21,044 bases of DNA from a virus. Shown here piece after piece: positions 14,801-21,044 of the stretch. The stretch spans positions 1 to 21,044 of IMG/VR virus record IMGVR_UViG_3300020438_000338; one strand, written 5' to 3'. Numbering within the stretch: the stretch's first letter is position 1; each line of letters opens with the position of its first letter. The notes beneath the pieces are model-generated. The model made no database searches and was not told the origin of the DNA. It was given only the letters and a program-made list of their open reading frames with translations. The translations under genes and the position numbers were made by a program.

Positions 14801-17800
14801 CGTGTAAGACCAAAGGTTGAAAATGCTTCTAAGTCTTCATTGATATTCCCAACAGGATCAAAACAGATTGCTTCTCTTGTGAAGGGAACTGATGATACTG
14901 CTATTGTATTCCATGCTAGAAGAGATTTTATTCTAGACACTTCTACTTCAGGTGGTAAACTTACATTCAAAGCAAACTTAGAGTATGGTACTCAAAAGTT
15001 TATTCCATTTACCGAAAAGAACTTCTTGCTTACTGTTCATGATAAAGGTAATGCTACTCAATGTGAGACAGGTGATGTTGTTTATATCCCAGCTGATTCT
15101 GTTGAGGTCATAAGTTCTCTTGATGCTTCTACTGGTTTAACTGCTGGTAGTGTTAGTGTTACTTTACCCGATACGTATTTTGGTGCTCTGAGTGGTGGAA
15201 CTACATATCCTAAACTTAAGTTATCTGCTACTCTAGAGTTAACTAAGGCAAGACCAAGATTAAAAACTATTATCAGAGATAAGAGAATAGTTATAAACCC
15301 TGCAAAGGATAATATAATTCCTCTAAGAGGTCAAGATCAACAATCATCTGAAATTAAGACTATTTCTTATAGTGATGTATTGAAAGTTAACTACATTTAT
15401 GAGGGATCTTCTACTGCAGCACCTACAATTGATAGTGCTGGTAATTTAATTAGCGGTACTGATGTAACTAATAGGTTTACATTTGATGATGGTCAACGTG
15501 ATACCCTTTACGATATCTCTCGTATTGTAATTAAACCTGGTTTTGATCTACCTACTGGTCAAATTCTAGTATCGTTTGATTACTTTGATCATTCTCAAGG
15601 TGACTTCTGTACTGTAGATTCATATCTACATGAAGCTGGTGTGGGTTCTTTAGAGATTCCATCATTCAACTCTTCTGTATTTGGTGTAACACAGTTAAGA
15701 GATGTTATTGATTTCAGACCAAAGGTTGATAATAATGCAACGATAACAGGATTTGGTGACGAGTCTATCTTTAAGAATTCTGCCTTTAATGATTTTGATG
15801 GGGATGGTGGTGTAGTATCAAGTTGTCCAGCATCTGATCTTACTATTCCTTACACAATATCATTCTACCAGAAACAATACTTAGATCGTATAGATGGTTT
15901 ATTCTTAACCAAGAAAGGTGAGTTTGCAGTGAAAGAAGGTAATTCATCACTCAACCCATCAAGACCTGAAGCGATTGATGATGCTATTGCGTTAGCTTAC
16001 TTGTATGTACCTGCTTATACAACAGATGCTTCTGATGTGAGGGTTATACCTGTTGATAACAAGCGTTATACAATGCGTGATATCGGCAAGTTGGAGAAAC
16101 GTGTAGAAAGATTAGAGTATTATACACTCCTCAGTGTTCTTGAACAGCAAGCATTAAATATGCAGATCAAAGATGAAGTAGGACTTGAAAGATTCAAGAG
16201 TGGATTTGTTGTAGATAACTTCGAGACTCATAAGATAGGTCACCTTAAATCTATTGACTATAAGTGTTCTATTGATACAAAACAATCTGTATTAAGAGCA
16301 CAGTCAAGAGAAGATTCATTTAGATTGGAAGAAGTTAATACAAAAGAAGATCAAAGAGTGGTTTCTGGATACCAAAAGACTGGTGATATAATTACTCTTC
16401 CATATACATCTTTAAATTTACTTAGTAACCCATTTGCAACCAAGACTATTAACCCAAATCCATTTGTGGTTATTCAGTATGTTGGTGATGCATCTCTAGA
16501 TGCTCCTGTTGATACTTGGTACGAAAATACAGATGCTCCTTTGGTATCTGATAACAACACTTCATTATACACCATATTCCTTGCTAAGGATAATGTACGT
16601 GATGCATACGCTAGTTTATATAATTCTTATACAGTTAACTGGATAGGATCTAATCAAAACTTCTTTAATATCGGACCTCTTTCTGATGTTAACTCTGATC
16701 AAGTACAATCTACTGTTACTATTGCTAATGTTGGAAGTTCTTCTAATATCAGTCCACAAAATAATGAGACAGGTAAAGGACTCCAAACCAAAGTAGTTGG
16801 CGAGACTTCTGTTTCTACATCACTGCAACAGTTTGCTAAGTCAAGAGCAGTTAAGTTTACTGTTCGTAGGTTGAAACCTAATACCAAAATCTATCCATTC
16901 TTAGAGGGAAGAGATATTGGTAGATGGGTCAACCCTGATCTAAGATTTACAGGATCACCTGCAAACTCACTATCAACATTTGGATCATCTATTGTTACTG
17001 ATAGTAGTGGTAATGCTAGTGGTCTTATTATAATACCTAATGGTTATGCTCCAACACAAGGAAGTACTTGGAACAACTATCTCTATAACACAAGTTATGA
17101 TACCAGTTCTGAACAATTACAATTCACGACAGGTGAAAAAACAATTAGATTTACTTCGAGTTCTACTGATAGTAATAAAGACAATGTAGAAACCTACACT
17201 GAAGTTAAGTACTACCCAACAGGTATATTACCTGCTAATCCTAGTGGTATAGTTTCAACATTACCTGCGTTCCTTAAATCTAATGAAGGTAAGCAGATTG
17301 TTGATGCTGCTAATGAGAAGAGACCTAATCCTCTTGCTCAGACATTTAAGGTTGAAAATCTTGATGGTGGATGTTTTACTACTGGAATAACTCTTTACTT
17401 TAATAAGAAAGCATCTTCTATACCAGTTAGAACATATCTAACCAATACCATAAGTGGTAAGCCAGGTAAGTATATTGTTCCTGGTACAGAGAAAACAATT
17501 TCACCTGAAACATACCTTAAAATATATGTGTCTCAAGAGACTACTATTGAGATAGGAGAAATAGCAACTGGTGTTCAGTCTGGTTCATCTGGTCCTGTTC
17601 ATAAAGTGTTTGATAAGACAGGTATTGAAGTTTTACCTGGAAATGCTAACAGAATACCTGTTTCTGCTGATCAAGTTTACACTCTTGTTCTTTCTAACAA
17701 TAATGGAACTTCATTTACTCCAGCAGAGACTATATCTCTTCCGTCAATAACCCTTGCAAATAATACTAACAATACTAATATAACTGTTACTATTGCTAAG

Positions 17801-20155
17801 GATTCTGGTAGGGTAATTGATTTAAAAGTTATTGATGCTGGTACAGGATATGATACAGCAACGATGACTATAGAAAGTCCTCAGTTACCTGGTGGTACTA
17901 CTGCAACTGGATCATTAGGATTGTCTGATGGTAAGTTGTTTGATACCGAAGTTTCTATATCTGGTGCTGGATATACAAGTGCTCCTTCTATCGTTATTGC
18001 TGGTACAGGTACAAGCAATTCTGGTGGTTCAGTACAAGCAGTTATATCAAATGATACACCTGGTGTTAGAATGGGTATAGCAACTAACTTACTAACTGAT
18101 GTTGCTGGTACTGTTGGTACTTATTTTGAGTTTGATCATCCTGTATACTTACAGAATGATACCGAATATGCTTTTGTTGTTGAAACAGACTCTGTTGACT
18201 ATGAGATATGGGGTTCTGAGGTAGGTGCTCCTGCTGGATCTGGTACTGTAACATCTCAACCAGGATTGGGTTCTGTTTATAGATCTCAAAACGTAGATAG
18301 TTGGAATGAAGATCTTAGAGAAGATATTAAATTTGATCTCCATAGAGCAGAGTTTAATACCTCTAGAGCAGGTAGTTTACTATTAACAAATGAAAATCTT
18401 GGTTATGAATCAATGTATCCTGGATCTGTTCGCACAAGTGCTGAATCTAGTAGCAGTGCTACACTGAAGAGATTCCGAGGTAATAATAACTACGTTGAAA
18501 TAACTCATAGAGATCATGGATTTGAAGATGGTGGTAAATCATACGTATTCTTCAAAGGATTGGAATCAACTGGTGGTGTAAGTGCTGCAAACTTAAATAC
18601 AAACTTATATGAAATTGTTAATAGTGGAGTAGACACCTTTAATATTGTCTCTTCAACACAAGCAAGTACTAATATCATTGCTGGTGGATCTAATGGAATG
18701 ATTGCTGTTAATAAAAAGTATGAAAAATTATATGCTGATATAGGTTATCTTTCATTCCCAGAAACAAAAATTGATTCTTCTGTTAAAACAACAAATGTTA
18801 TTCCAGTAGATAACGGTTCTGTTAATTACAATTCATATTCTCAATCTGATTATGAGAAAACATTCATAGGTCAAGAACATTACTTCATCAATCAGAAAGT
18901 CGTAGCTTCTAGAATCAATGAATTAAAAAATTCTCTTTCTCAGTCTTTGGTTTATAAGTTAGATCTATCATCTACTGTGTCTCATTTGAGTCCAGTAATA
19001 GACTTAAGAACTAGTACTGTAAAAACTATATCAAATAGAATTGAGAATCCTGTCGGAACTGAAACTAGATATGGTAGACAAAATCAGGTCTTAGAACTTT
19101 ATAAGGTTTACACTTTAACCATTAATGGTAATGTTGATGGATCTAGCAATAGAATAGCAATTTCACCTAATCAAAATATTGATTCTACAACTGTAGCATC
19201 AACATCCGAGGTTGCTGGATTGCAAGGTGGTAGTGGGGTAGTTCTTGCATGTGCATCAGATAACACATCAATAACTGTTAAACTTAAGAACACTGGTCAA
19301 TTTAAAGCTGGTGAAACATTAACATTCCAAACTCAATCTGTATCAGGTGGTGATCTAGCAGGAAAGACAGTTACGATTAGTGATGCTGGTCCTAATGAAG
19401 AAGTTCCTTCATTCTCACTCAATACTGTGCTCAATGGTTATAACATCAATGAGGATACTAATGTTGCTGATGATGAATTGTATGCAGAGAAGATTGGTGG
19501 AACTATTATAGATTGGGATGTTAATAATAGACAGTTGGTTGTATTTAATAACAAACAACCTATCAATGATGACTTTACTTCAAAAGTAACTGGTGGAAGT
19601 GCTTTCAATAGAAGTGCAGATATTACTACTCAAACAGCAGATATCTTTAGATCTGGAGATTACTTACAATTTGTGGGACAAACTGCAGATACTAAGAACT
19701 GGTGGGAAGTTAATAAGATGTCTTATAAGACAGGTATAGGATATGTAACGGAAGATTCTTCTAAGAATACATCTGGTATTGCTAAGTATGTTACAAAACA
19801 AATTGCTTTAGATAATCCTGGTACATCAATTGATGTTAAGATTACTGCTAATATAAGAAATGCATCTGATGTTAAGGTTCTTTATAAGTTTAAAGAAGAA
19901 TCTAGTGAGATTAATTTTGATGATCTTGAATGGCAGTTCTTTAATGTAGATGGTAAATCTGATATAGAATTAACTGCTTCAGCAGAGAATGAGATCTCTG
20001 GTTTATTTGAAAAGCAAGGTTCATATCAGGAAATACCATTTAGTGTTACTAACTTGCCTGAGTTTACCTCGTTTGCAGTTAAGGTTGTTATGAATTCGGA
20101 TAACCCATCATACGTACCTAAGTTACAAGACCTAAGAGCAGTAGCATCCTTCTAA
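11900..20155 (+). CDS. Giant DUF4815-type virion structural protein (2751 aa)
   Basis: Residues 10-70 form the N-terminal block I associate with DUF4815 phage proteins: PYYDDYD, LFRPGYSIQARELTQLQ and a G-x-L-V-I-P-G-E element. A second conserved region covers about 1190-1430: DTLYDISRIVIKPG, RDVIDFRP, a YLDRIDGLFLTKKGEF segment, then DNKRYTMRDIGKLEKRVERL. This ends in a coiled coil (about 1393-1425). Later family-like blocks are NPNPFVVIQYVG (about 1517), KPNTKIYPFLEGRD (about 1660), PLAQTFKVENLDGG (about 1809) and a C-terminal beta domain with DVKVLYKF (about 2650). GxGY modules sit at about 760-840 and 1968-2048. It is almost certainly virion-associated. It follows gp8, where T4 has g9 and g10, so it could be the anchor or base of peripheral tail fibres; that is inference. 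The start is 27 bases after the gp8 stop with no promoter or ribosome binding site that I can see, so it is likely co-transcribed. Confidence 0.82.
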   Translation: MPQKTNLNVSPYYDDYDASKNFYRILFRPGYSIQARELTQLQSILQNQIESIGRNKFKQGDLVIPGEVGLNNRLDYVKLSSVTEVAVTEGDNIVFKKYDIALLKGQTLKGITSGVTGSVVSTRYATTTSSDTVYVNYTSSGNASNEATFRQGETLEVVDGVNTPLLVVGTDGSVLPTTVTLKDPDTAVETSYTSNAMGFASAVQVEEGIYFINGHFVRNQSELLILEPYIDIPSAKVGFKITESLITPEEDSTLYDQARGFANFSAPGAHRLSVALGLIKYDLDASTDSNFIQLLSVKKGSVLRKIVQADYNVIEETLARRTYDESGDYVVEDFSTDVREYYQRNGNRGIYAKNVSTGLVNNLTEIEASQKLIATVGAGKAYVKGFEIVNKESSYIPLNKSRDTLVRDNITLKHTGLSSFYLTNTYNTIPLNAFGADLSSYPTLYLNSVFGDGSLGQNNTEPATDGLGTNGKIDSHKQTRSRRTETFTSDQAVKTLIVNCVEADPNGWASVVNSDWETKYGTLAVRTSSVSNDAEELTVLSYSKFDGSSTSFPTSYLGTPKYLEITVLGRRDVIDSLREYDDNDGVGVSGVKKSTRLFRADGSNNAKTNAENATSGNPAGLWATVVSYSETIVPTIGLLKPKNFSLQERGIGFNEDADRIISKGRIGSTSAYNTTFKMSYFNPTFLTKIQLDTVISDSTFASGKYITGATSKAYAVIEGSTLGKLSSGNRLYVKVLSGTFQEGETIFDEDGNALRIARENTISHFVVSNRGAAYGGITTVQVDGVIYDPSVILPSLQDQGIYKITIEDRNLVSGTYAQPPTVVITSTGSPSTVATANAILFKNVIETYTPQNVKSLWGRFGVAPEGGVAPNLFTSDVELSRESYVTSVNVTNFTFSGVEGTNYVECTGFGGDASKSLTQGDLVQFSDANNYLVKAIVQQATKPEGTKKSRIYFDSLLPSTVTSTSVLRVRPKVENASKSSLIFPTGSKQIASLVKGTDDTAIVFHARRDFILDTSTSGGKLTFKANLEYGTQKFIPFTEKNFLLTVHDKGNATQCETGDVVYIPADSVEVISSLDASTGLTAGSVSVTLPDTYFGALSGGTTYPKLKLSATLELTKARPRLKTIIRDKRIVINPAKDNIIPLRGQDQQSSEIKTISYSDVLKVNYIYEGSSTAAPTIDSAGNLISGTDVTNRFTFDDGQRDTLYDISRIVIKPGFDLPTGQILVSFDYFDHSQGDFCTVDSYLHEAGVGSLEIPSFNSSVFGVTQLRDVIDFRPKVDNNATITGFGDESIFKNSAFNDFDGDGGVVSSCPASDLTIPYTISFYQKQYLDRIDGLFLTKKGEFAVKEGNSSLNPSRPEAIDDAIALAYLYVPAYTTDASDVRVIPVDNKRYTMRDIGKLEKRVERLEYYTLLSVLEQQALNMQIKDEVGLERFKSGFVVDNFETHKIGHLKSIDYKCSIDTKQSVLRAQSREDSFRLEEVNTKEDQRVVSGYQKTGDIITLPYTSLNLLSNPFATKTINPNPFVVIQYVGDASLDAPVDTWYENTDAPLVSDNNTSLYTIFLAKDNVRDAYASLYNSYTVNWIGSNQNFFNIGPLSDVNSDQVQSTVTIANVGSSSNISPQNNETGKGLQTKVVGETSVSTSLQQFAKSRAVKFTVRRLKPNTKIYPFLEGRDIGRWVNPDLRFTGSPANSLSTFGSSIVTDSSGNASGLIIIPNGYAPTQGSTWNNYLYNTSYDTSSEQLQFTTGEKTIRFTSSSTDSNKDNVETYTEVKYYPTGILPANPSGIVSTLPAFLKSNEGKQIVDAANEKRPNPLAQTFKVENLDGGCFTTGITLYFNKKASSIPVRTYLTNTISGKPGKYIVPGTEKTISPETYLKIYVSQETTIEIGEIATGVQSGSSGPVHKVFDKTGIEVLPGNANRIPVSADQVYTLVLSNNNGTSFTPAETISLPSITLANNTNNTNITVTIAKDSGRVIDLKVIDAGTGYDTATMTIESPQLPGGTTATGSLGLSDGKLFDTEVSISGAGYTSAPSIVIAGTGTSNSGGSVQAVISNDTPGVRMGIATNLLTDVAGTVGTYFEFDHPVYLQNDTEYAFVVETDSVDYEIWGSEVGAPAGSGTVTSQPGLGSVYRSQNVDSWNEDLREDIKFDLHRAEFNTSRAGSLLLTNENLGYESMYPGSVRTSAESSSSATLKRFRGNNNYVEITHRDHGFEDGGKSYVFFKGLESTGGVSAANLNTNLYEIVNSGVDTFNIVSSTQASTNIIAGGSNGMIAVNKKYEKLYADIGYLSFPETKIDSSVKTTNVIPVDNGSVNYNSYSQSDYEKTFIGQEHYFINQKVVASRINELKNSLSQSLVYKLDLSSTVSHLSPVIDLRTSTVKTISNRIENPVGTETRYGRQNQVLELYKVYTLTINGNVDGSSNRIAISPNQNIDSTTVASTSEVAGLQGGSGVVLACASDNTSITVKLKNTGQFKAGETLTFQTQSVSGGDLAGKTVTISDAGPNEEVPSFSLNTVLNGYNINEDTNVADDELYAEKIGGTIIDWDVNNRQLVVFNNKQPINDDFTSKVTGGSAFNRSADITTQTADIFRSGDYLQFVGQTADTKNWWEVNKMSYKTGIGYVTEDSSKNTSGIAKYVTKQIALDNPGTSIDVKITANIRNASDVKVLYKFKEESSEINFDDLEWQFFNVDGKSDIELTASAENEISGLFEKQGSYQEIPFSVTNLPEFTSFAVKVVMNSDNPSYVPKLQDLRAVASF
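14184..14425 (+). repeat. GxGY-like beta modules, first cluster in the DUF4815-type protein
   Basis: ISHFVVSNRGAAYGGITTVQV is followed by a unit with core GTYAQPPTVVITSTGSP and an ATANA linker. The glycine turn has drifted (RGAAY, SGTY), but the P-x-V-V-I return strand and the Ala-rich linker match the better copies. Just upstream, about 14000-14170, is an F-x-x-G-x-x-I motif pair (TFASGKYITG and SGTFQEGETIF) also found in the gp7-like protein near 5455-5600. Confidence 0.55.
17805..18045 (+). repeat. GxGY beta modules, second cluster in the DUF4815-type protein
   Basis: Two well-kept units: RVIDLKVIDAGTGYDTATMTI, then a linker with GGTTATG, then FDTEVSISGAGYTSAPSIVIAG followed by GTSNSGGSVQAVIS. 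The second unit is close to cluster 1 of the gp7-like protein (GSGYSRAPFVLV). That is the clearest link between the two giants. Confidence 0.75.
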
Positions 20156-20349
20156 TGAATATACAAGTAGAAGGTGAGGATGGTCTCTATAGAGACTCAA
20201 ACACAGGTGCTATAATCAATAGTGATACCAAGGCATTTGATGCAGTAAGAGCAGCACGTGTTAAGTCTAGTAGGACTGATAGTGAGATAGATGAACTTAG
20301 GGCAGAGATAGAAGTTTTGAAATCCATGATACGTGGTATGCAAAGATAG
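20155..20349 (+). CDS. Small coiled-coil protein, 64 aa, unknown function
   Basis: The ATG overlaps the stop of the giant gene upstream (TAATG), a usual arrangement for coupled translation. The N-terminal part (GEDGLYRDSNTGAIIN, then DTKAFDAV) resembles a small protein family seen in T4-like cyanophages, where a 'GLYRD-x-N-T/S-GAI-x-N' start is followed by a helix. The C-terminal half is a charged helix with heptad spacing (EIDELRAEIEVLKSMI), likely a coiled coil. There is no signal peptide or membrane segment. Its place suggests a small virion or assembly factor; I do not recognise a known function. Confidence 0.8.
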   Translation: MNIQVEGEDGLYRDSNTGAIINSDTKAFDAVRAARVKSSRTDSEIDELRAEIEVLKSMIRGMQR

Positions 20350-20356
20350 GTTTCTG

Positions 20357-20370
20357 TGCTATAATAAATA
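20357..20370 (+). promoter_or_regulatory. Composite promoter: extended -10 overlapping a late octamer
   Basis: TGCTATAAT at 20357-20365 is a perfect extended -10 element (TGnTATAAT) for a sigma-70-type polymerase. Overlapping it, AATAAATA at 20363-20370 fits the relaxed late octamer NATAAATA. No good -35 is present at the usual distance (20337-20342 reads TATGCA), which suits an extended -10. It lies in the 45-base gap between two small genes, with the next ATG 24 bases after the octamer. Confidence 0.6.
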
Positions 20371-20394
20371 TGTAAGATCGATCATTACACAAAC

Positions 20395-20625
20395 ATGGCC
20401 ATGGAACCTGCGAAACTCAAAGAAGAGTTTACTACACAATTAGCTGATGCTAATGCTAAAATTTCAAAAGCAGAAGCAGAACTTATCCGCTTAAGAGAAT
20501 ACCGCACCAAACTAGAAGGTGGTTTGGAAACAATAGGGTTATTATCAGGAGAAGAACCTGTCCCAGTAGGAGAACCACCAGCAACAGAAGGTGTGGAACC
20601 ACCTACTCCACTTGTAGAAGGTTAG
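20395..20625 (+). CDS. Small coiled-coil protein with Pro/Glu tail, 76 aa, unknown function
   Basis: Residues 1-50 form a charged amphipathic helix (KLKEEFTTQLADANAKISKA, then ELIRLREYRTKLE), a likely coiled coil. Residues 52-76 are rich in Pro, Glu and Val with no hydrophobic core (EEPVPVGEPPATEG), so probably disordered. Two ATGs in frame, 20395 and 20401, are possible starts; I chose the first, and neither has a visible ribosome binding site. The gene has its own promoter-like element just upstream and a terminator-like hairpin just downstream, so it may be a single-gene unit. I do not recognise the family with confidence. Confidence 0.75.
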   Translation: MAMEPAKLKEEFTTQLADANAKISKAEAELIRLREYRTKLEGGLETIGLLSGEEPVPVGEPPATEGVEPPTPLVEG

Positions 20626-20632
20626 AATAACA

Positions 20633-20670
20633 AAGTAACCCCTTGCTAAATAGTGAGGGGTTATTTATTT
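20633..20670 (+). terminator. Rho-independent terminator-like hairpin
   Basis: TAACCCCT (20636-20643) pairs perfectly with AGGGGTTA (20656-20663). The stem can extend outwards by a G-T and two A-T pairs, and inwards by two wobble pairs and a C-G pair, leaving the loop TAAATA. It is followed by TTTATTT, a weak U-tract. It begins 8 bases after the stop of the 76-residue gene. The loop side contains CTAAATA, which resembles the late octamer. Confidence 0.75.
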
Positions 20671-20675
20671 GTCAG

Positions 20676-21011
20676 ATGGCTGCTATACCAATAAATTTAA
20701 TTTGCGAGAAAGGAACTGATTTTGCAGCGACCTTTAATATTCAGAATGAAGCAAACACCACCCCATTAAATTTAACTGGTTACACTGCTGTAGCCAAGAT
20801 TAAAAAAAGTTATACTTCTAGCACATCTACAGACTTTACGGTTGATTTTCCAGATAGATATAATGGACAATTAAAAGTTAGTTTGAACAACGCTGCAACA
20901 GCAGGTCTAACTGCTAGAAGATATGTTTATGATATTCTCTTGTCTGCACCTTCGGGTACTAAGTCAAGAGTTATTGAAGGAATACTTGAAGTAACACCTG
21001 GAGTTTCCTGA
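20676..21011 (+). CDS. Small virion structural protein, BppU-N-like beta domain (111 aa)
   Basis: I chose ATG 20676 (MAAIPINLICEKGTDF) rather than the upstream TTG at 20643, because the TTG lies in the terminator stem and the extra residues look non-coding. The protein follows a pattern common to small phage baseplate domains: a first strand, E-K-G-T-D-F, a strand with F-N-I, then PLNLTGYTAVAKIKKS, RYNGQLKVSL, RRYVYDILL and a last strand with EGILEVTPG. This fits an immunoglobulin-like beta sandwich such as the N-terminal domain of upper baseplate protein BppU, and similar small proteins occur in T4-like cyanophages. It is likely a virion component that attaches other fibres (inference). Its stop overlaps the next start (TGATG). 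Confidence 0.78.
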   Translation: MAAIPINLICEKGTDFAATFNIQNEANTTPLNLTGYTAVAKIKKSYTSSTSTDFTVDFPDRYNGQLKVSLNNAATAGLTARRYVYDILLSAPSGTKSRVIEGILEVTPGVS

Positions 21012-21044
21012 TGCCTACCTATAATGTATCAGTACAAAACCAGA
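21011..21044 (+). CDS. Start of a further structural gene (3' end outside window)
   Basis: ATG 21011 overlaps the previous stop. GGAG at 21000-21003 is a good ribosome binding site at 7 bases spacing, one of the few clear ones in the window. Only MPTYNVSVQNQ can be read. This start resembles several small marine phage structural proteins, but eleven residues do not allow an assignment. Confidence 0.6.
   Translation, partial: MPTYNVSVQNQ

Noticed and set aside
671-18343. Minus-strand open frames of 60-110 codons inside the large genes (for example 5972-6304 and 14710-14970)
   Set aside because: They lie fully within strongly supported + strand coding sequence, have low-complexity translations with no recognisable motif, and are expected by chance in long AT-rich genes.
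20661-20669. Minus-strand AATAAATA in the T-rich tail of the terminator
   Set aside because: It results from the TTATTTATT tail, and there is no minus-strand gene for it to serve.
20643-20675. Upstream TTG start adding 11 residues to the 111-residue protein
   Set aside because: The TTG is part of the terminator stem, and the added residues do not fit the usual start of this small protein type.
1-21044. Search by eye for tRNAs, homing endonucleases, introns, CRISPR arrays, integrase and attachment sites
   Set aside because: Nothing recognisable found. The window is almost fully coding, with gaps no longer than about 50 bases.

Overview
The window looks like part of the late structural (baseplate/tail) region of a T4-like contractile-tailed phage. 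The most likely source is a marine cyanophage; a T4-like phage of another AT-rich marine bacterium such as a pelagiphage cannot be excluded. Three things point this way. The gene order baseplate wedge gp6 - gp7-like giant protein - gp8 follows T4. T4-type late promoter octamers (TATAAATA) are present. The proteins carry modules typical of marine T4-like phage virion proteins: a DUF4815-type giant protein, a YHYH-like domain, repeated GxGY beta modules and a duplicated Cys-containing helical module. The DNA is AT-rich and every gene lies on the + strand. I saw no tRNA, rRNA, CRISPR array, integrase or transposase.

Layout. 1-288: C-terminal end of a gp6-like wedge protein. 285-9995: a 3236-residue giant protein that starts inside the gp6 stop and carries two motifs of the T4 gp7 C-terminal region, separated by about 1650 residues of repeat-built sequence. 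9991-10004: two overlapping late promoter octamers. 10046-11872: an enlarged gp8. 11900-20155: a 2751-residue DUF4815-type structural protein in the place where T4 has genes 9 and 10. 20155-20349 and 20395-20625: two small coiled-coil proteins, the second behind a composite promoter. 20633-20670: a terminator-like hairpin. 20676-21011: a 111-residue small structural protein. 21011-21044: the first codons of another gene.

How the parts fit. In T4, gp6, gp7 and gp8 are wedge subunits that, with gp10, gp25 and gp53, surround the central hub and start sheath contraction. The window seems to encode the same wedge, with gp7 and the gp9/gp10 position filled by proteins of about 350 and 300 kDa (estimated from length). 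Both giants and gp8 carry copies of the same GxGY beta module. That suggests a module pool spread among neighbouring genes and a baseplate with large peripheral appendages. Functions beyond the gp6/gp7/gp8 assignments are inference.
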